Positions 45,935 through 55,071 of a stretch of DNA of 64,000 bases are shown in pieces. Made by a program: the position numbers and the translations under genes. This stretch comes from Flavobacterium tructae. Its GTDB lineage: Bacteria > Bacteroidota > Bacteroidia > Flavobacteriales > Flavobacteriaceae. Positions within the stretch are counted from its first letter, which is position 1. Each line of letters begins with the position of its first letter. The DNA is taken from assembly GCF_002217475.1 (NCBI RefSeq), contig NZ_MUHH01000017.1:360991-424990 (forward strand). The letters run 5' to 3'. The notes below the pieces were generated by a model, which was not told where the DNA came from, made no database searches, and saw nothing but the letters and a program-made list of their open reading frames with translations.

Positions 45935-46100
45935 AAGCTTACTTTGTGTACTTGATGATGAATAAAAGTATAAAGTGTTATTTCGCGAATATATAAGATA
46001 TTTTTTTATTTATTTAATGATTTTTTAACAAAAAGATAATAAAAGATATATGCTGTTTTTTAGGCAGAATAGTTATCGTAAAATATTTAGGCTATAATTT

Positions 46101-46340
46101 ATGCCCCTGAAGAAAGTATTCGGGAACAGTTGCTCAGAGAGAGCCATAGCTATTGAATAGTGTAAAGCACTAAGGGAGATGAACATGATTGTTTAAGTCC
46201 CGAAAAGGCAGAAGCGGATCATGAGAGATGTTATTATTCTCTGGAAAATAATACATAGAATCTGTATCATCCGTGTGCTGTTTCTAACCGGAATGTGCAT
46301 GAAGGATTATACAAGGAACGCAAAGTCTAATCGGAAAGAA
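46101..46340 (+). ncRNA. Structured non-coding stretch, possible group II intron domain I remnant
   Basis: The 480-base gap between the MHS transporter and tRNA-Phe holds about 240 bases with no open frame and a higher G content than its A/T-rich flanks. A stem pairs 46263-46272 with 46304-46313 (tgtat-c-atcc / ggat-t-ataca), and short GAAA-type loops and small hairpins surround it. The words cgggaacag and ggaacgcaaag resemble parts of group II intron domain I as I recall them from the Lactococcus LtrB intron. No reverse transcriptase or domain V is seen, so it would be a fragment. The assignment is tentative. Confidence 0.35.
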
Positions 46341-46382
46341 AAAAGTTTGTGTTAGAATGTTTGATTGCGAAGGAAAGATAGT

Positions 46383-46416
46383 AAAAACAAAAAACCCACT
46401 CGGTTGAGTGGGTTTT
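46383..46416 (-). terminator. Intrinsic terminator of tRNA-Phe
   Basis: Hairpin aaaacccactc (46391-46401) / gagtgggtttt (46406-46416, approximate) with loop ggtt directly after the CCA end of the tRNA, followed by a T-rich run on the minus strand. Confidence 0.9.
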
Positions 46417-46491
46417 GGTGGTACCTCCAGGGATCGAACCAGGGACACATGGATTTTCAGTCCATTGCTCTACCATCTGAGCTAAGGTACC
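46416..46491 (-). tRNA. tRNA-Phe (anticodon GAA)
   Basis: 76 nt including an encoded CCA end. The acceptor stem ggtacct pairs with aggtacc, the D-loop region ttagctcagatggtagagc is normal, the anticodon loop reads actgaaaatcc with GAA, and the T-loop region ctggttcgatccc is standard. Confidence 0.97.
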
Positions 46492-46512
46492 GTGCTGTGC
46501 GCATTGCGGGTG

Positions 46513-46542
46513 CAAAGATAGAATCATTTTTCGTTTATCCAA
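46513..46542 (-). promoter_or_regulatory. Promoter of tRNA-Phe
   Basis: On the minus strand: TTG (46540-46542), a 19-nt spacer and TATCTTTG (46513-46520), 21 bases before the tRNA 5' end. A good match to the Bacteroidota consensus. Confidence 0.75.
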
Positions 46543-46595
46543 AACATTTTTTTAAAAAAATCAATTCGTATCTTCGCCTAGCAAAAAAAACAAAC

Positions 46596-47330
46596 ATGAT
46601 TTTAACGGTTGATGTTGGAAATACCCGAATTAAAGCTGCTGTATTTGAGGGTGGTACTGTTCTTGAAATTTTTACTTTTGAGAAAAATGAGCTCGAAAAA
46701 AAAATTAAAAAAATTTTAGAAAAATTTCAGAAATGCTCCGATTTGGTAGTTGCATCGGTTGGAAATATCGAAAAACAATCTTTCCTGACTTTCGAAAAGG
46801 ATCTAAAAGTTCATTTTTTAACCCATGAGGATATTTTTCCCTTCACCAATAAATATGCAACTCCAAAAACATTAGGAATAGACCGAATGGTTTTGGCGGC
46901 CGGAGCAACTTTGAAATTTCCCAAACAAAACAGACTGGTAATTGATGCCGGAACTTGTATAACCTACGATTTCATCGACGAAAATGATAATTATTTAGGT
47001 GGAGCTATATCTCCGGGACTAAGGTTGCGTTACGAATCTTTGCACAATTTTACAGCCAGACTGCCGTTACTCACTTTAGAGTCTCCGGATTCCTATATTG
47101 GAGATTCCACCAAACAGGCAATTCATTCCGGAGTGGTCAATGGATTCGTCTATGAGATTGATGGTTTTATCGATGAATATCGGGCAAACTTTTCAAATTT
47201 TATAATAATTTTAACGGGAGGTGATGCAGATTTTTTGGCTAAACGATTAAAAAATACCATATTTGCCAATTCAAATTTCCTTTTGGAGAGTTTGAACCAA
47301 ACATTTCAATATAAAATCGACAATGATTAA
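46596..47330 (+). CDS. coaX: Type III pantothenate kinase
   Basis: 244 residues from the ATG at 46596. A longer open frame reaching back to 46365 runs through the tRNA-Phe gene and is rejected. The ASKHA motifs are present: MILTVDVGNTRIKAAVFEG (phosphate 1), TLGIDRMVLAAGA, VIDAGTCITYDFID and GGAISPGLRLRYESLHNFTARLP (shortened). It makes 4'-phosphopantothenate in CoA synthesis; type III enzymes need a monovalent cation. Its stop overlaps the next gene's start by 8 bases, tying it to the envelope cluster. Confidence 0.95.
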   Translation: MILTVDVGNTRIKAAVFEGGTVLEIFTFEKNELEKKIKKILEKFQKCSDLVVASVGNIEKQSFLTFEKDLKVHFLTHEDIFPFTNKYATPKTLGIDRMVLAAGATLKFPKQNRLVIDAGTCITYDFIDENDNYLGGAISPGLRLRYESLHNFTARLPLLTLESPDSYIGDSTKQAIHSGVVNGFVYEIDGFIDEYRANFSNFIIILTGGDADFLAKRLKNTIFANSNFLLESLNQTFQYKIDND

Positions 47331-48555
47331 AAAAATTATAGTAAGCGCTTGTTTGCTTATCTCGTTCGTTTCATTCGCTCAGCAGGGTACCGCATCGCCT
47401 TATTCTTTCTTCGGAATTGGAGATACAAGATTTAAAGGGACCCTTGAAAACAGATCGATGTCAGGAGTTGCGGTGGAGCAGGATAGTATTCACCTGAATA
47501 TTGAAAATCCTGCAAGTTATGCGAGTTTAAAGTTTACAACTTTTACAGTTGGGGGATCTTTTGGTACAACTAATCTGAAAACAGGCGAAAAATCGGAAAA
47601 AGCGCAAAGAGCTACTTTTGATTATTTGGCATTAGGAATTCCAATGGGAAAATTTGGTGCAGCGTTTGGTTTGGTTCCGTTAAGTTCTGTTGGATATAAA
47701 ATTCAAAATGACCTTACAGATACAGAAGGGGCTACAAGTACTCAGCTTCAGGGAAAAGGCGGAGTTAATAAAGTGTTTTTTGGTTTAGGATATAAGATTA
47801 AAAAGAACTGGAATATTGGAGTTGATGCACAATATAATTTCGGAAAAATTACAACTAGTAGTTTAGCGCTTAGAACAAATGTTGAAAACGCAACCAGAGA
47901 AACAAATACTTCTGAGTTATCAGGTGTTAATTTTAATATTGGTACAATGTATCAAACAAAAATTGATAAAAAACTAAGTTTGTTTACCAGTTTGAATTAT
48001 ACGTTTGCCAGTAACTTAAATTCAAACAGCACGAGAGTTATTCAGGTAGATGGTGATTCGGATCCAATTAATACTCCTGAACAAACAAATAAACTAAAGT
48101 TGCCAAATAAAATAACCTTTGGTGCTGGTATCGGAGAAGCCAGAAAATGGTTGGTAGGTACTACCATTTCTTTTCAGGGCGAGGGACAGCTTGCAAATTT
48201 TTACAATACAAGAGATAATGTACGTTACGAAAAATATCAAAAGTATGCGATAGGCGGTTACTATATTCCTAATTATGGATCGTTCACAAGCTATTTTAGC
48301 CGAATGACGTATAGAGCCGGATTAAAATACGAGAAAATTGGTTTGGTCGTAAATAATCAAGAGATCAATGACCTAGGAATGACATTGGGTATGGGGATTC
48401 CACTTAATAACGGATCTTTTTCAAATGTTAATATTGGACTTGAGTTCGGAAAAAGAGGAACGACGTCAGCAGGTTTAGTTCAGGAAAACTATTTCAATTT
48501 TAGTATGAGCTTCTCATTTAATGATAAATGGTTCGTGAAAAGTAAATTCAATTAA
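47323..48555 (+). CDS. Outer-membrane beta-barrel protein
   Basis: 410 residues. The signal peptide (about 1-19, SFAQ) precedes QGTASPYSFFGIGDTRFKGT, a start often seen in Bacteroidota outer-membrane proteins encoded next to coaX. Alternating hydrophobic strands (FGAAFGLVPLSSVGYKIQND, NFSMSFSFNDKWFVKSKF) run to the C-terminus and suggest a porin-like barrel with likeness to the FadL/PorV type. Function is unknown. It is followed by lptC, consistent with an outer-membrane biogenesis cluster. Confidence 0.8.
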   Translation: MIKKIIVSACLLISFVSFAQQGTASPYSFFGIGDTRFKGTLENRSMSGVAVEQDSIHLNIENPASYASLKFTTFTVGGSFGTTNLKTGEKSEKAQRATFDYLALGIPMGKFGAAFGLVPLSSVGYKIQNDLTDTEGATSTQLQGKGGVNKVFFGLGYKIKKNWNIGVDAQYNFGKITTSSLALRTNVENATRETNTSELSGVNFNIGTMYQTKIDKKLSLFTSLNYTFASNLNSNSTRVIQVDGDSDPINTPEQTNKLKLPNKITFGAGIGEARKWLVGTTISFQGEGQLANFYNTRDNVRYEKYQKYAIGGYYIPNYGSFTSYFSRMTYRAGLKYEKIGLVVNNQEINDLGMTLGMGIPLNNGSFSNVNIGLEFGKRGTTSAGLVQENYFNFSMSFSFNDKWFVKSKFN

Positions 48556-48595
48556 ACATAAACTTTTATGTTTTTTTAAGCTCATTACAATTTAC

Positions 48596-48603
48596 TACAT
48601 TTG
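48596..48603 (+). promoter_or_regulatory. Candidate -7 element of lptC
   Basis: TACATTTG ends 4 nt before the lptC ATG (48608), the same spacing as at 10882/10887. No clear -33 TTG is seen at the usual distance, so the call is moderate. An A/T hairpin (around 48554-48579) precedes it. Confidence 0.45.
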
Positions 48604-48607
48604 GCAA

Positions 48608-49159
48608 ATGAATTTATCAAAAAGATATACAATAGCGGCTGTCACAGTTTTTACTGTGACACTGTTTTTTGGGTGCGAAAGTAATTTTAAAGAAGTTCAG
48701 AAAATTAACTTCTCAGAGTTTGTTCCCGGAAGTGATGCAGATACCGTTGATATTAAATATACAGATTCCGGGCGTATAACCGGGGTTTTGAAAAGTCCTA
48801 AAATGCTGGATTATTCTAATTTGGATTTTCCATTTACCGAATTCCCAAAAGGAATTGATGTTACTTTATACGATAAAAATCAAAAGCGTACCTTTATCAG
48901 ATCAAATTATGCAGTGTCTTATAAGCCAACCGGCATAATTGACTTGCAGGGAAAAGTTAGAATCACTTCTGAAGAAGGGCAAATGCTGGAAACAGAACAG
49001 CTGTACTTCGATCAGAATAACGAATGGTTTTATACCGAAAGGAAATTTAAGCTTACAGATGCAAAAGGAACCTCAAATGGGCAAGGGATAGATTTTAGTA
49101 AGGATTTTAAAGTGATTAATTCGCAGCGTGTGAGCGGCGAGATCGAATCAGACGAATAA
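48608..49159 (+). CDS. lptC: LPS export protein LptC
   Basis: 183 residues. An N-terminal anchor with lipobox-like FFGC (Cys23) leads to the LptC beta-jellyroll: SGRITGVLKSPKMLDYSNLD, FPKGIDVTLYDKNQKRTFI, RSNYAVSYKPTGIIDLQGKV and TEQLYFDQNNEWFYTERKF (strand by strand, the OstA/LptA-like repeat). It passes lipopolysaccharide from the LptBFG transporter to LptA across the periplasm. Bacteroidota LptC proteins are often lipoprotein-like, as here. It lies between the outer-membrane protein and a small membrane protein gene. Confidence 0.92.
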   Translation: MNLSKRYTIAAVTVFTVTLFFGCESNFKEVQKINFSEFVPGSDADTVDIKYTDSGRITGVLKSPKMLDYSNLDFPFTEFPKGIDVTLYDKNQKRTFIRSNYAVSYKPTGIIDLQGKVRITSEEGQMLETEQLYFDQNNEWFYTERKFKLTDAKGTSNGQGIDFSKDFKVINSQRVSGEIESDE

Positions 49160-49171
49160 AAAAAAGAGATT

Positions 49172-49366
49172 ATGGGTTACATAAAATATACACAATACGT
49201 TTACATCATATTTGCCATTTACTTTATTTATGATGGTTTTACAAAGATAAACGATGGAAATGATACCGCCGCTTTAAGTTTTTTAATTGCAGGTATGGCA
49301 GTATTTATGTTCTTCTTCAGGAGGAAATTTGTCAAGAAATTTGATGACCGTAATAAAAAGCAGTAA
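49172..49366 (+). CDS. Small two-helix membrane protein
   Basis: 64 residues with two membrane helices (YVYIIFAIYFIYDGF and ALSFLIAGMAVFMFFFRR) and a basic tail. No family was recognised. It is 12 bases after lptC and 3 bases before the CNNM-like gene, clearly in the same operon, so it may belong to envelope assembly. Confidence 0.72.
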   Translation: MGYIKYTQYVYIIFAIYFIYDGFTKINDGNDTAALSFLIAGMAVFMFFFRRKFVKKFDDRNKKQ

Positions 49367-49369
49367 ACA

Positions 49370-50629
49370 ATGGAAATAGGGATTATAATATTATGTCTAA
49401 TATTGTCAGCCTTTTTTTCAGGAATGGAAATTGCTTTTATTTCATCTAATAAAATTTATCTTGAAATTGAAAAAAAACAAGATAATTTTGCCTCACAAAT
49501 TCTAACAAAACTTACCGGAAATCCTTCAAAGTTTATTGCTGCAATGCTTATTGGCAATAACCTGGCTTTGGTTGTCTATGCCTTTTACATGGGAGATTTG
49601 ATTCTGAAATGGATCATCAGTTCAGGAGGGCATTTTTCAAATTTAGCAAGTTTGCTGATTCAGACCGCTATTTCGACTTTTGTGGTTTTGGTAACTGCTG
49701 AGTTTTTTCCAAAAGTTTTTTTTCAGATTTATGCCAATTCGTTAATCAAGATTTTTGCGATTCCGGCCTATTTGTTTTATCGTTTGTTCTATTATTTCTC
49801 TACTTTTTTCATTTGGATTTCAGATTTTATTCTGCGTAAATTTTTTAAAACAGAAGGAGATCAGGTACAGTTGTATTTTAGCAAAGTTGAATTGGGGAAT
49901 TATATCGCAGAACAAATGAATGCTGTTGAAGATGATGAAGAAGTAGATTCTGAAATTCAGATTTTTCAGAATGCACTGGAATTTTCAGGTGTAAAGGCTC
50001 GTGATATTATGACCCCGCGTACCGAAATTGTCGATATTGATTTGTTTGACAGTGTTACGGATCTTAAAGAGTTATTTGTAGAAACCGGATATTCAAAAAT
50101 TATAGTGAGTCAAAACTCACTCGATGATATTGTGGGGTATGTGCATTCGTTTGATTTGTTTAAAAAACCAAAAACAATAAAATCGGTTTTGATGACGGTT
50201 GAATTTGTTCCTGAAACCATTTTAATAAAAGATGTATTAAATCTGTTGATCAAAAAACGAAAAAATGTGGCCGTAGTTTTGGATGAATACGGAGGGACTT
50301 CCGGAATTATTACAATAGAAGACATTGTTGAAGAGCTTTTTGGTGAGATCGAAGACGAGCATGATTTAGATGAGGAATTGATGGAGCAGGAATTGGGAGA
50401 AGGTAAGTATTTGTTCTCGACCCGATTAGATGTAGAATATCTAAATGAAACCTATAAATTAGCGATTCCTGAGGAGGATTCTTACGGGACTTTAGGTGGT
50501 TTTATTGTCAATTCGACCAAAGAAATTCCTCAAAAAGGAGAAGAAATACGAATTGGAAACTATCATTTTGTGATTGAAGAAGCCACAAATAAGAAAATAG
50601 AATTGGTTAAATTGACAATAAAAGAGTGA
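49370..50629 (+). CDS. CNNM/CorC-type hemolysin-family membrane protein
   Basis: 419 residues. A DUF21 (CNNM) transmembrane domain (about 1-190, FFSGMEIAFISSNKIYLEIE) is followed by a CBS pair (about 205-325, DIMTPRTEIVDIDLFDSVTD and VAVVLDEYGGTSGIITIED) and a CorC_HlyC domain (about 335-415, EDSYGTLGGFIVNSTKEIPQ). The family is linked to magnesium or cobalt efflux and sodium-coupled transport. It ends the coaX-to-CNNM run before the separate ppiD promoter. Confidence 0.92.
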   Translation: MEIGIIILCLILSAFFSGMEIAFISSNKIYLEIEKKQDNFASQILTKLTGNPSKFIAAMLIGNNLALVVYAFYMGDLILKWIISSGGHFSNLASLLIQTAISTFVVLVTAEFFPKVFFQIYANSLIKIFAIPAYLFYRLFYYFSTFFIWISDFILRKFFKTEGDQVQLYFSKVELGNYIAEQMNAVEDDEEVDSEIQIFQNALEFSGVKARDIMTPRTEIVDIDLFDSVTDLKELFVETGYSKIIVSQNSLDDIVGYVHSFDLFKKPKTIKSVLMTVEFVPETILIKDVLNLLIKKRKNVAVVLDEYGGTSGIITIEDIVEELFGEIEDEHDLDEELMEQELGEGKYLFSTRLDVEYLNETYKLAIPEEDSYGTLGGFIVNSTKEIPQKGEEIRIGNYHFVIEEATNKKIELVKLTIKE

Positions 50630-50677
50630 TTTTTTAAATTAATAAAAAAAATTGTGTAAAATAAAACGCTAGTTGTA

Positions 50678-50706
50678 TTGTTATTAACTAGATAATTGTA
50701 TTTTCG
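50678..50706 (+). promoter_or_regulatory. Promoter of ppiD
   Basis: TTG (50678-50680), an 18-nt spacer and TATTTTCG (50699-50706), one base off TAnnTTTG, 31 bases before the ATG at 50738. Confidence 0.6.
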
Positions 50707-50737
50707 CAAACTGAATATAAAATTAACGATAATAAAA

Positions 50738-52837
50738 ATGGCAGTTTTAGCAAAAATTAGACAGCGTTCCGCTTTATTGATAGGAGTTATTGCACTTGCA
50801 TTATTTGCATTTATAATACAAGATCTATTCACAAGAGGAACCTTTGGTCAAAGTTCAAAAGATGTGGGAAGCATCGATGGAAAAGATATTTCATTTGAAG
50901 ACTTTAGAGTTAAAGTTAGTAATGTTGAAAAAAGTGGTCAAGGAATTACTTCCACTGAAGCTGCAAACAGAGTTTGGGACCAAGAGGTTTCAATCGCATT
51001 ATTATCAACACAGTTTGATAAATTAGGATTGAGAGTTGGTGAAAAACACCTGCTTGAAGTTTTAAAGGCAGATCCGAATATTGGTAAAAACCCAATGTTC
51101 TTAAATGCTGCCGGTATTTTTGATGTAGCTAAATTTAAAGAATACTTTAAAACCAATCCTGAAGCAGCACAATTTATCTCTCAAAAAGAAAAAGATGCTG
51201 AGCTAAACGCTAAATTTCAAATCTACAATACATTAGTAAAATCAGGACTTTACACTACTGTAAGCGAAGGAAAACTAAAATATGAAATGGAAGCTAACAA
51301 AGTAAACTTTGCTTATGCTGCTGCTTTGTATTCTTCAATTAAAGATAGTGAAGTGAAAATTTCTGATTCAGAGATTGTAGAATATATGAAGAAAAACGAG
51401 AAGAAATTCAAAGCGGATGCAACTCGTGAAATTCAATATGTTTTAGTAGAAGATAAAGCTTCAAAACAAGACGAAGCTGAAATTAAAGCTAAAATTACGG
51501 CATTATTAAACGGAAGAGTAGAGTACAATGCTAAAACAGGTAAGAACGATACTTTGCCAGGATTTAAAAATGCTACTAACATTGCTGAATTTGTAAACTC
51601 AAATTCTGATGTTCCTTACGATTCAACATATGTACCAAAAAATGCTTTGCCGGCTGTTGATGCTGATAAATTATTCAGTTTGCCTGCAGGAGCAATTTAC
51701 GGACCGTATGTTTACGGAAGATACTATGCAATTTCTAAATCTTTAGGATTTAAAGCAGGAGTTAATGCAAAAGCAAGTCATATTTTAATTGGATACGAAG
51801 GTTCTCAAACTCCAAATACAAAAGAGAAAAGAACTAAAGAAGAAGCTAAAGCTAAAGCAGAAGAAATTCTTGCTCAGGTTCAGGCAAATCCTGATAGTTT
51901 CATGATGTTGGCTTTCACAAGTTCAGATGATTCTTCTGCGCAACAAGGAGGAGATTTAGGATATTTTGGTCCAAACCAAATGGTGAAACCATTCAATGAT
52001 TTTGTATTCAGTAACGGAATTGGAAAAGTTGGTTTAGTTGAAACTCCTTTTGGATTTCACGTGATCAAAATTACCGACAAACAAGACGGAATTCGTTTAG
52101 CTACTATCGCTCAAAAAATTGAGCCTTCTGAAGCTACTTCTGATAAAGTATTTACATTGGCAACTAAATTTGAAATGGACGCTGCCGATAAAGATTTTAA
52201 TGCTACGGCAAAAGAATTAGGTTTAAAAGTGGCTGCTCCAATAACTGCAAAAGCTATGGACGAAGCATTTGGTCCATTAGGAAATCAACGTAACATCATC
52301 AGATGGGCATTTGATAAAGAAACGAACACTGGAGATGTAAAACGTTTTGAATTGGCTAATATCGGTCACGTAATTGCACAATACAAAAGTGAAAACAAAT
52401 CAGGTTTAGTATCAGTAACTTTGGCAAGACCTTATGTAGAGTCAATTTTGAAAAACAAGAAAAAAGCGGAGATCTTAAAAGCAAAAATGAAAGGTTCATC
52501 ACTTGAAGCTATTGCTAAAAGTGCTGGTGTAGAAGTTCAACAAGCTGCTAATGTTACTATGGATAGCCCGGTATTGCCTGGAGGTGTAGGACAAGAGCCA
52601 AAAGTGGTAGGTAATGCATTTGCATTAGCTGCAAACAAAATCTCTGCTCCAATTGAAGGTAATACAGGTGTATATGTAGTGAAAAACATCAGTACAGTAA
52701 AAGCTCCTGCAGCTGCTAATCACGCAGAATACGTTGCTAAAGTAAAAGCACAAAGCGCATCTGATGCAAGTAGAATTTTACCGGCATTGAAAGCTAACGC
52801 TAAAATTGAAGATAACAGATTGCAATTTAACTACTAG
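50738..52837 (+). CDS. PpiD/SurA-type peptidylprolyl isomerase
   Basis: 699 residues from the ATG at 50738; an in-frame TTG at 50696 falls in the promoter region. One N-terminal membrane anchor (RQRSALLIGVIALALFAFII) is followed by a SurA-N-type chaperone domain (about 45-250) and a parvulin PPIase domain (about 340-450: AKASHILIGYEG, QQGGDLGYFGPNQMVKPFND, ETPFGFHVIKI), then a second, weaker parvulin-like region. It assists folding of outer-membrane proteins in the periplasm. It is followed by a strong terminator. Confidence 0.92.
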   Translation: MAVLAKIRQRSALLIGVIALALFAFIIQDLFTRGTFGQSSKDVGSIDGKDISFEDFRVKVSNVEKSGQGITSTEAANRVWDQEVSIALLSTQFDKLGLRVGEKHLLEVLKADPNIGKNPMFLNAAGIFDVAKFKEYFKTNPEAAQFISQKEKDAELNAKFQIYNTLVKSGLYTTVSEGKLKYEMEANKVNFAYAAALYSSIKDSEVKISDSEIVEYMKKNEKKFKADATREIQYVLVEDKASKQDEAEIKAKITALLNGRVEYNAKTGKNDTLPGFKNATNIAEFVNSNSDVPYDSTYVPKNALPAVDADKLFSLPAGAIYGPYVYGRYYAISKSLGFKAGVNAKASHILIGYEGSQTPNTKEKRTKEEAKAKAEEILAQVQANPDSFMMLAFTSSDDSSAQQGGDLGYFGPNQMVKPFNDFVFSNGIGKVGLVETPFGFHVIKITDKQDGIRLATIAQKIEPSEATSDKVFTLATKFEMDAADKDFNATAKELGLKVAAPITAKAMDEAFGPLGNQRNIIRWAFDKETNTGDVKRFELANIGHVIAQYKSENKSGLVSVTLARPYVESILKNKKKAEILKAKMKGSSLEAIAKSAGVEVQQAANVTMDSPVLPGGVGQEPKVVGNAFALAANKISAPIEGNTGVYVVKNISTVKAPAAANHAEYVAKVKAQSASDASRILPALKANAKIEDNRLQFNY

Positions 52838-52858
52838 TTTAGTTAGTTAAAACTTTAT

Positions 52859-52894
52859 AAAAAACCTGCTCGTTAGTTCGAGCAGGTTTTTTTT
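52859..52894 (+). terminator. Intrinsic terminator after ppiD
   Basis: Stem aacctgctcg / cgagcaggtt with a 6-nt loop and an eight-T run. It isolates the zincin cassette from the ppiD gene. Confidence 0.93.
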
Positions 52895-52960
52895 ATGAAA
52901 TAAAATTTGCTCCTTTAATTTTGCATAGTATTTTTCTTATATTTATAAAAATATATTTGT

Positions 52961-54460
52961 ATGAAAAATACTAGAAAATTAGCAATCCTCTTAATGGTTT
53001 TAGGAGTTGCAGTGTTAACAAATCGTTGTGCTTTAGAAGAAGCGGGAGGTAAACAAAAAATAGAGCAATCTATTCATGTTGATCAAGCGAAGGTTTGGTT
53101 TGAACAGTATCAATCAAAGGTAAAAACTGATTCGTCGTTTAAAAATCAGGTTTATGATTGGAATAAAGCAGGTACAGAAAAGTTTGAAAATGGGTCTGAG
53201 GCAATTGTGGTTCCTGTTAGAGATAAAAATCTCAGTGACGCCTATAAAGGACAAAAACTATTGTATTTGTATCCATCAGAGGATAAAAAAGAATTTTCGG
53301 TTACATTATATGAAATAATACCGTCATCGGAATCTTTAGAAAAAATAAAAAGTTCAGCGGATTTAGCTAACTTTAATGGATATATCATTGCCTGGGATTT
53401 AGAAAGCGGATTTGTAAACGGAGCAAAATTTGAAAACTCCACTACGACAGCAGGGCTAACAGGACTTAGAGTAATCTCTCCGGAGGAGGCAGAGCGACTC
53501 AATAAATCGACGGCTAAATCAGATCCTTTTGAGTTAGATGAAGTGATCATTCGCAGGGAAAAATCCGAAAATAAACAGGATTATGGTGGTGGAGGAAGCG
53601 GTGGAGGCTCTTATGGAGGCAGTTTAAACTCAGGATCGAAGGGAAATAGTCCGAAAGGGTATGTGAAATCTCCGGGAGGTGGAGGAAGTGGAAGTTCAGG
53701 TTCTACGACTTCTCCAAATGCACAGAAGATAGAAGAGCAGATTAGTGCAGACAAATTGGACGCCTGTACCAAAGCAGTTTTGGAAAAAATGAAAAATTTA
53801 AAACAAGCCGATATTGCAAAAATGCTGACTCGTTTTAGTACGGCGGGATCTGTTTTTAATATAAACATGTCAACGGGACAAGTACAAAATAATAAACCAA
53901 ATGTATGGGCGCAAACCACTAAGACCAACGGGAGTAATAACGATGTTAATATGGTTTTCAATCAGGATTATATTTACGGAACTGGTAATACAAATCCTCC
54001 TACCGATTTGTCTGTCGCCACTACAATGGCTCATGAGGTTGTGCATGCTTATCTGATTAGTTTAATTGAGGAAAACAAAAGTTGTGGATCGTCCGGAATA
54101 TGTGATTTTCCTACCGTTTATGAGGCTTATGTACAACATGAAATCACAAGAAATCCTAATTTACTCCCAGACGCGCAACACGAATTAATTGCGAATAAAT
54201 ATGTGAATGCGATCGCTTCAACGATACAGGAGTTTCACACAGGAAAGCTAGTTGTTTCTTCATCTTCTATTAAGCAGTTATACCTCGATATGGCATGGGG
54301 AGGGCTAACGGGGACTTCCATTTTCATTGAAAAATTTCCAGATGACCCTAGTAATAAAAATTATAAAGAACGTGAAAGGATTTTCGCGAGGATAACTGCA
54401 GAAAGGAAAGGGGAGCAATATGGAGTTACTTCTCCTGTGGGAAAACCATGTATAAAATGA
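52961..54460 (+). CDS. Zincin-domain lipoprotein, candidate exported toxin
   Basis: 499 residues, not a known named family. A signal peptide ends in a weak lipobox (LTNRC, Cys23). Residues about 30-190 are a soluble N-terminal domain of unknown fold; the phrase ELDEVIIRR (about 195-200) is followed by a Gly/Ser-rich linker (about 207-255, repeated GGGGSGG). The C-terminal half carries the zinc motif HEVVH (358-362) and a downstream HE at 407-408 (QHELIANKY), fitting a gluzincin-like metallopeptidase. The tail has AWGGL and a Cys near the end. Its stop overlaps the next gene's ATG (ATGA). Toxin role is inferred from layout. Confidence 0.72.
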   Translation: MKNTRKLAILLMVLGVAVLTNRCALEEAGGKQKIEQSIHVDQAKVWFEQYQSKVKTDSSFKNQVYDWNKAGTEKFENGSEAIVVPVRDKNLSDAYKGQKLLYLYPSEDKKEFSVTLYEIIPSSESLEKIKSSADLANFNGYIIAWDLESGFVNGAKFENSTTTAGLTGLRVISPEEAERLNKSTAKSDPFELDEVIIRREKSENKQDYGGGGSGGGSYGGSLNSGSKGNSPKGYVKSPGGGGSGSSGSTTSPNAQKIEEQISADKLDACTKAVLEKMKNLKQADIAKMLTRFSTAGSVFNINMSTGQVQNNKPNVWAQTTKTNGSNNDVNMVFNQDYIYGTGNTNPPTDLSVATTMAHEVVHAYLISLIEENKSCGSSGICDFPTVYEAYVQHEITRNPNLLPDAQHELIANKYVNAIASTIQEFHTGKLVVSSSSIKQLYLDMAWGGLTGTSIFIEKFPDDPSNKNYKERERIFARITAERKGEQYGVTSPVGKPCIK

Positions 54461-55044
54461 AAATTATGAGACAATTAAAAACTGTAGCTGTAATATTAGC
54501 ATTTCTTATGATGTCTTGTGCCGGCAGCTCCTATATTAAAAATTATGAGCCTGTAAATGCATTTTTAGAAACTAAGAAAATAGATAGAACGAGAAAGTAT
54601 ATTTTGCAGGCTGACAAAGAACCTAATTTATTAGGATTGCGAATTTTTAATGGAGGTGAGGGACTAGAGCATATTGTCGAGGATATTGATTATACAGATG
54701 GTCTGTTTGCGAAGAAGCATTGGGAAAAAATGTATAAAAGATACGCATATGATACAATAAAAAGATATTGGAAGGAAGAAGATTTTCCTGGCTATAATCT
54801 TATTTTAGAGAAAGGCCGAGGTTTAATTATGAAAGGGGCTTTTCTGGATAAGTATGTTAATAACCTAAATTATAAAATTCTAATAATTTCTGAGCCCATG
54901 TATTATAGGAATAGAAAGTACATTATTTTTTATTTTAATATAGTTGATTTTGGAAATAGTGATCAGCCACAAGTTGTAATCATGAAAAAAGAAAAAGGGA
55001 AATGGATTGTGGTTAAGGAGATTGGAGATTATGTTTATTACTAG
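54457..55044 (+). CDS. Small exported partner protein, copy A (candidate immunity)
   Basis: 195 residues from the ATG at 54457, which shares ATGA with the zincin stop; an ATG at 54448 is also possible. A lipoprotein signal peptide ends in LMMSC. The mature part, not recognised, has ILQADKEPNLLGLRIFNG, FAKKHWEKMYKRYAYDTIKR, ISEPMYYRNRKYIIFY and a C-terminal KKEKGKWIVVKEIGDYVYY. About 60% of residues match copy B by eye. The tight overlap with the zincin gene suggests the two products act together, as toxin/immunity or enzyme/inhibitor pairs do. Function unproven. Confidence 0.75.
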   Translation: MKIMRQLKTVAVILAFLMMSCAGSSYIKNYEPVNAFLETKKIDRTRKYILQADKEPNLLGLRIFNGGEGLEHIVEDIDYTDGLFAKKHWEKMYKRYAYDTIKRYWKEEDFPGYNLILEKGRGLIMKGAFLDKYVNNLNYKILIISEPMYYRNRKYIIFYFNIVDFGNSDQPQVVIMKKEKGKWIVVKEIGDYVYY

Positions 55045-55071
55045 TGTATAGTTTAAATATTGAATTTAAAA

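Noticed and set aside
46101..46135. Hammerhead ribozyme core (CTGAAGA at 46107 followed by a GAA word)
   Set aside because: No stem II lies between the core motifs and no flanking stems I and III can be drawn, so the match looks accidental.
46327..46542. Minus-strand open frame of 71 codons across the tRNA-Phe gene
   Set aside because: It runs through the tRNA, its terminator and its promoter, and its peptide is only a translation of these; no protein likeness.
46365..46595. Long N-terminal extension of coaX
   Set aside because: The extension translates the opposite strand of tRNA-Phe. The conserved start MILTVDVGNT at 46596 is the real one.
53611..53961. Minus-strand open frame within the zincin gene
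   Set aside because: It is the complement of the Gly/Ser linker and following region; low-complexity Leu/Pro composition and no start context.
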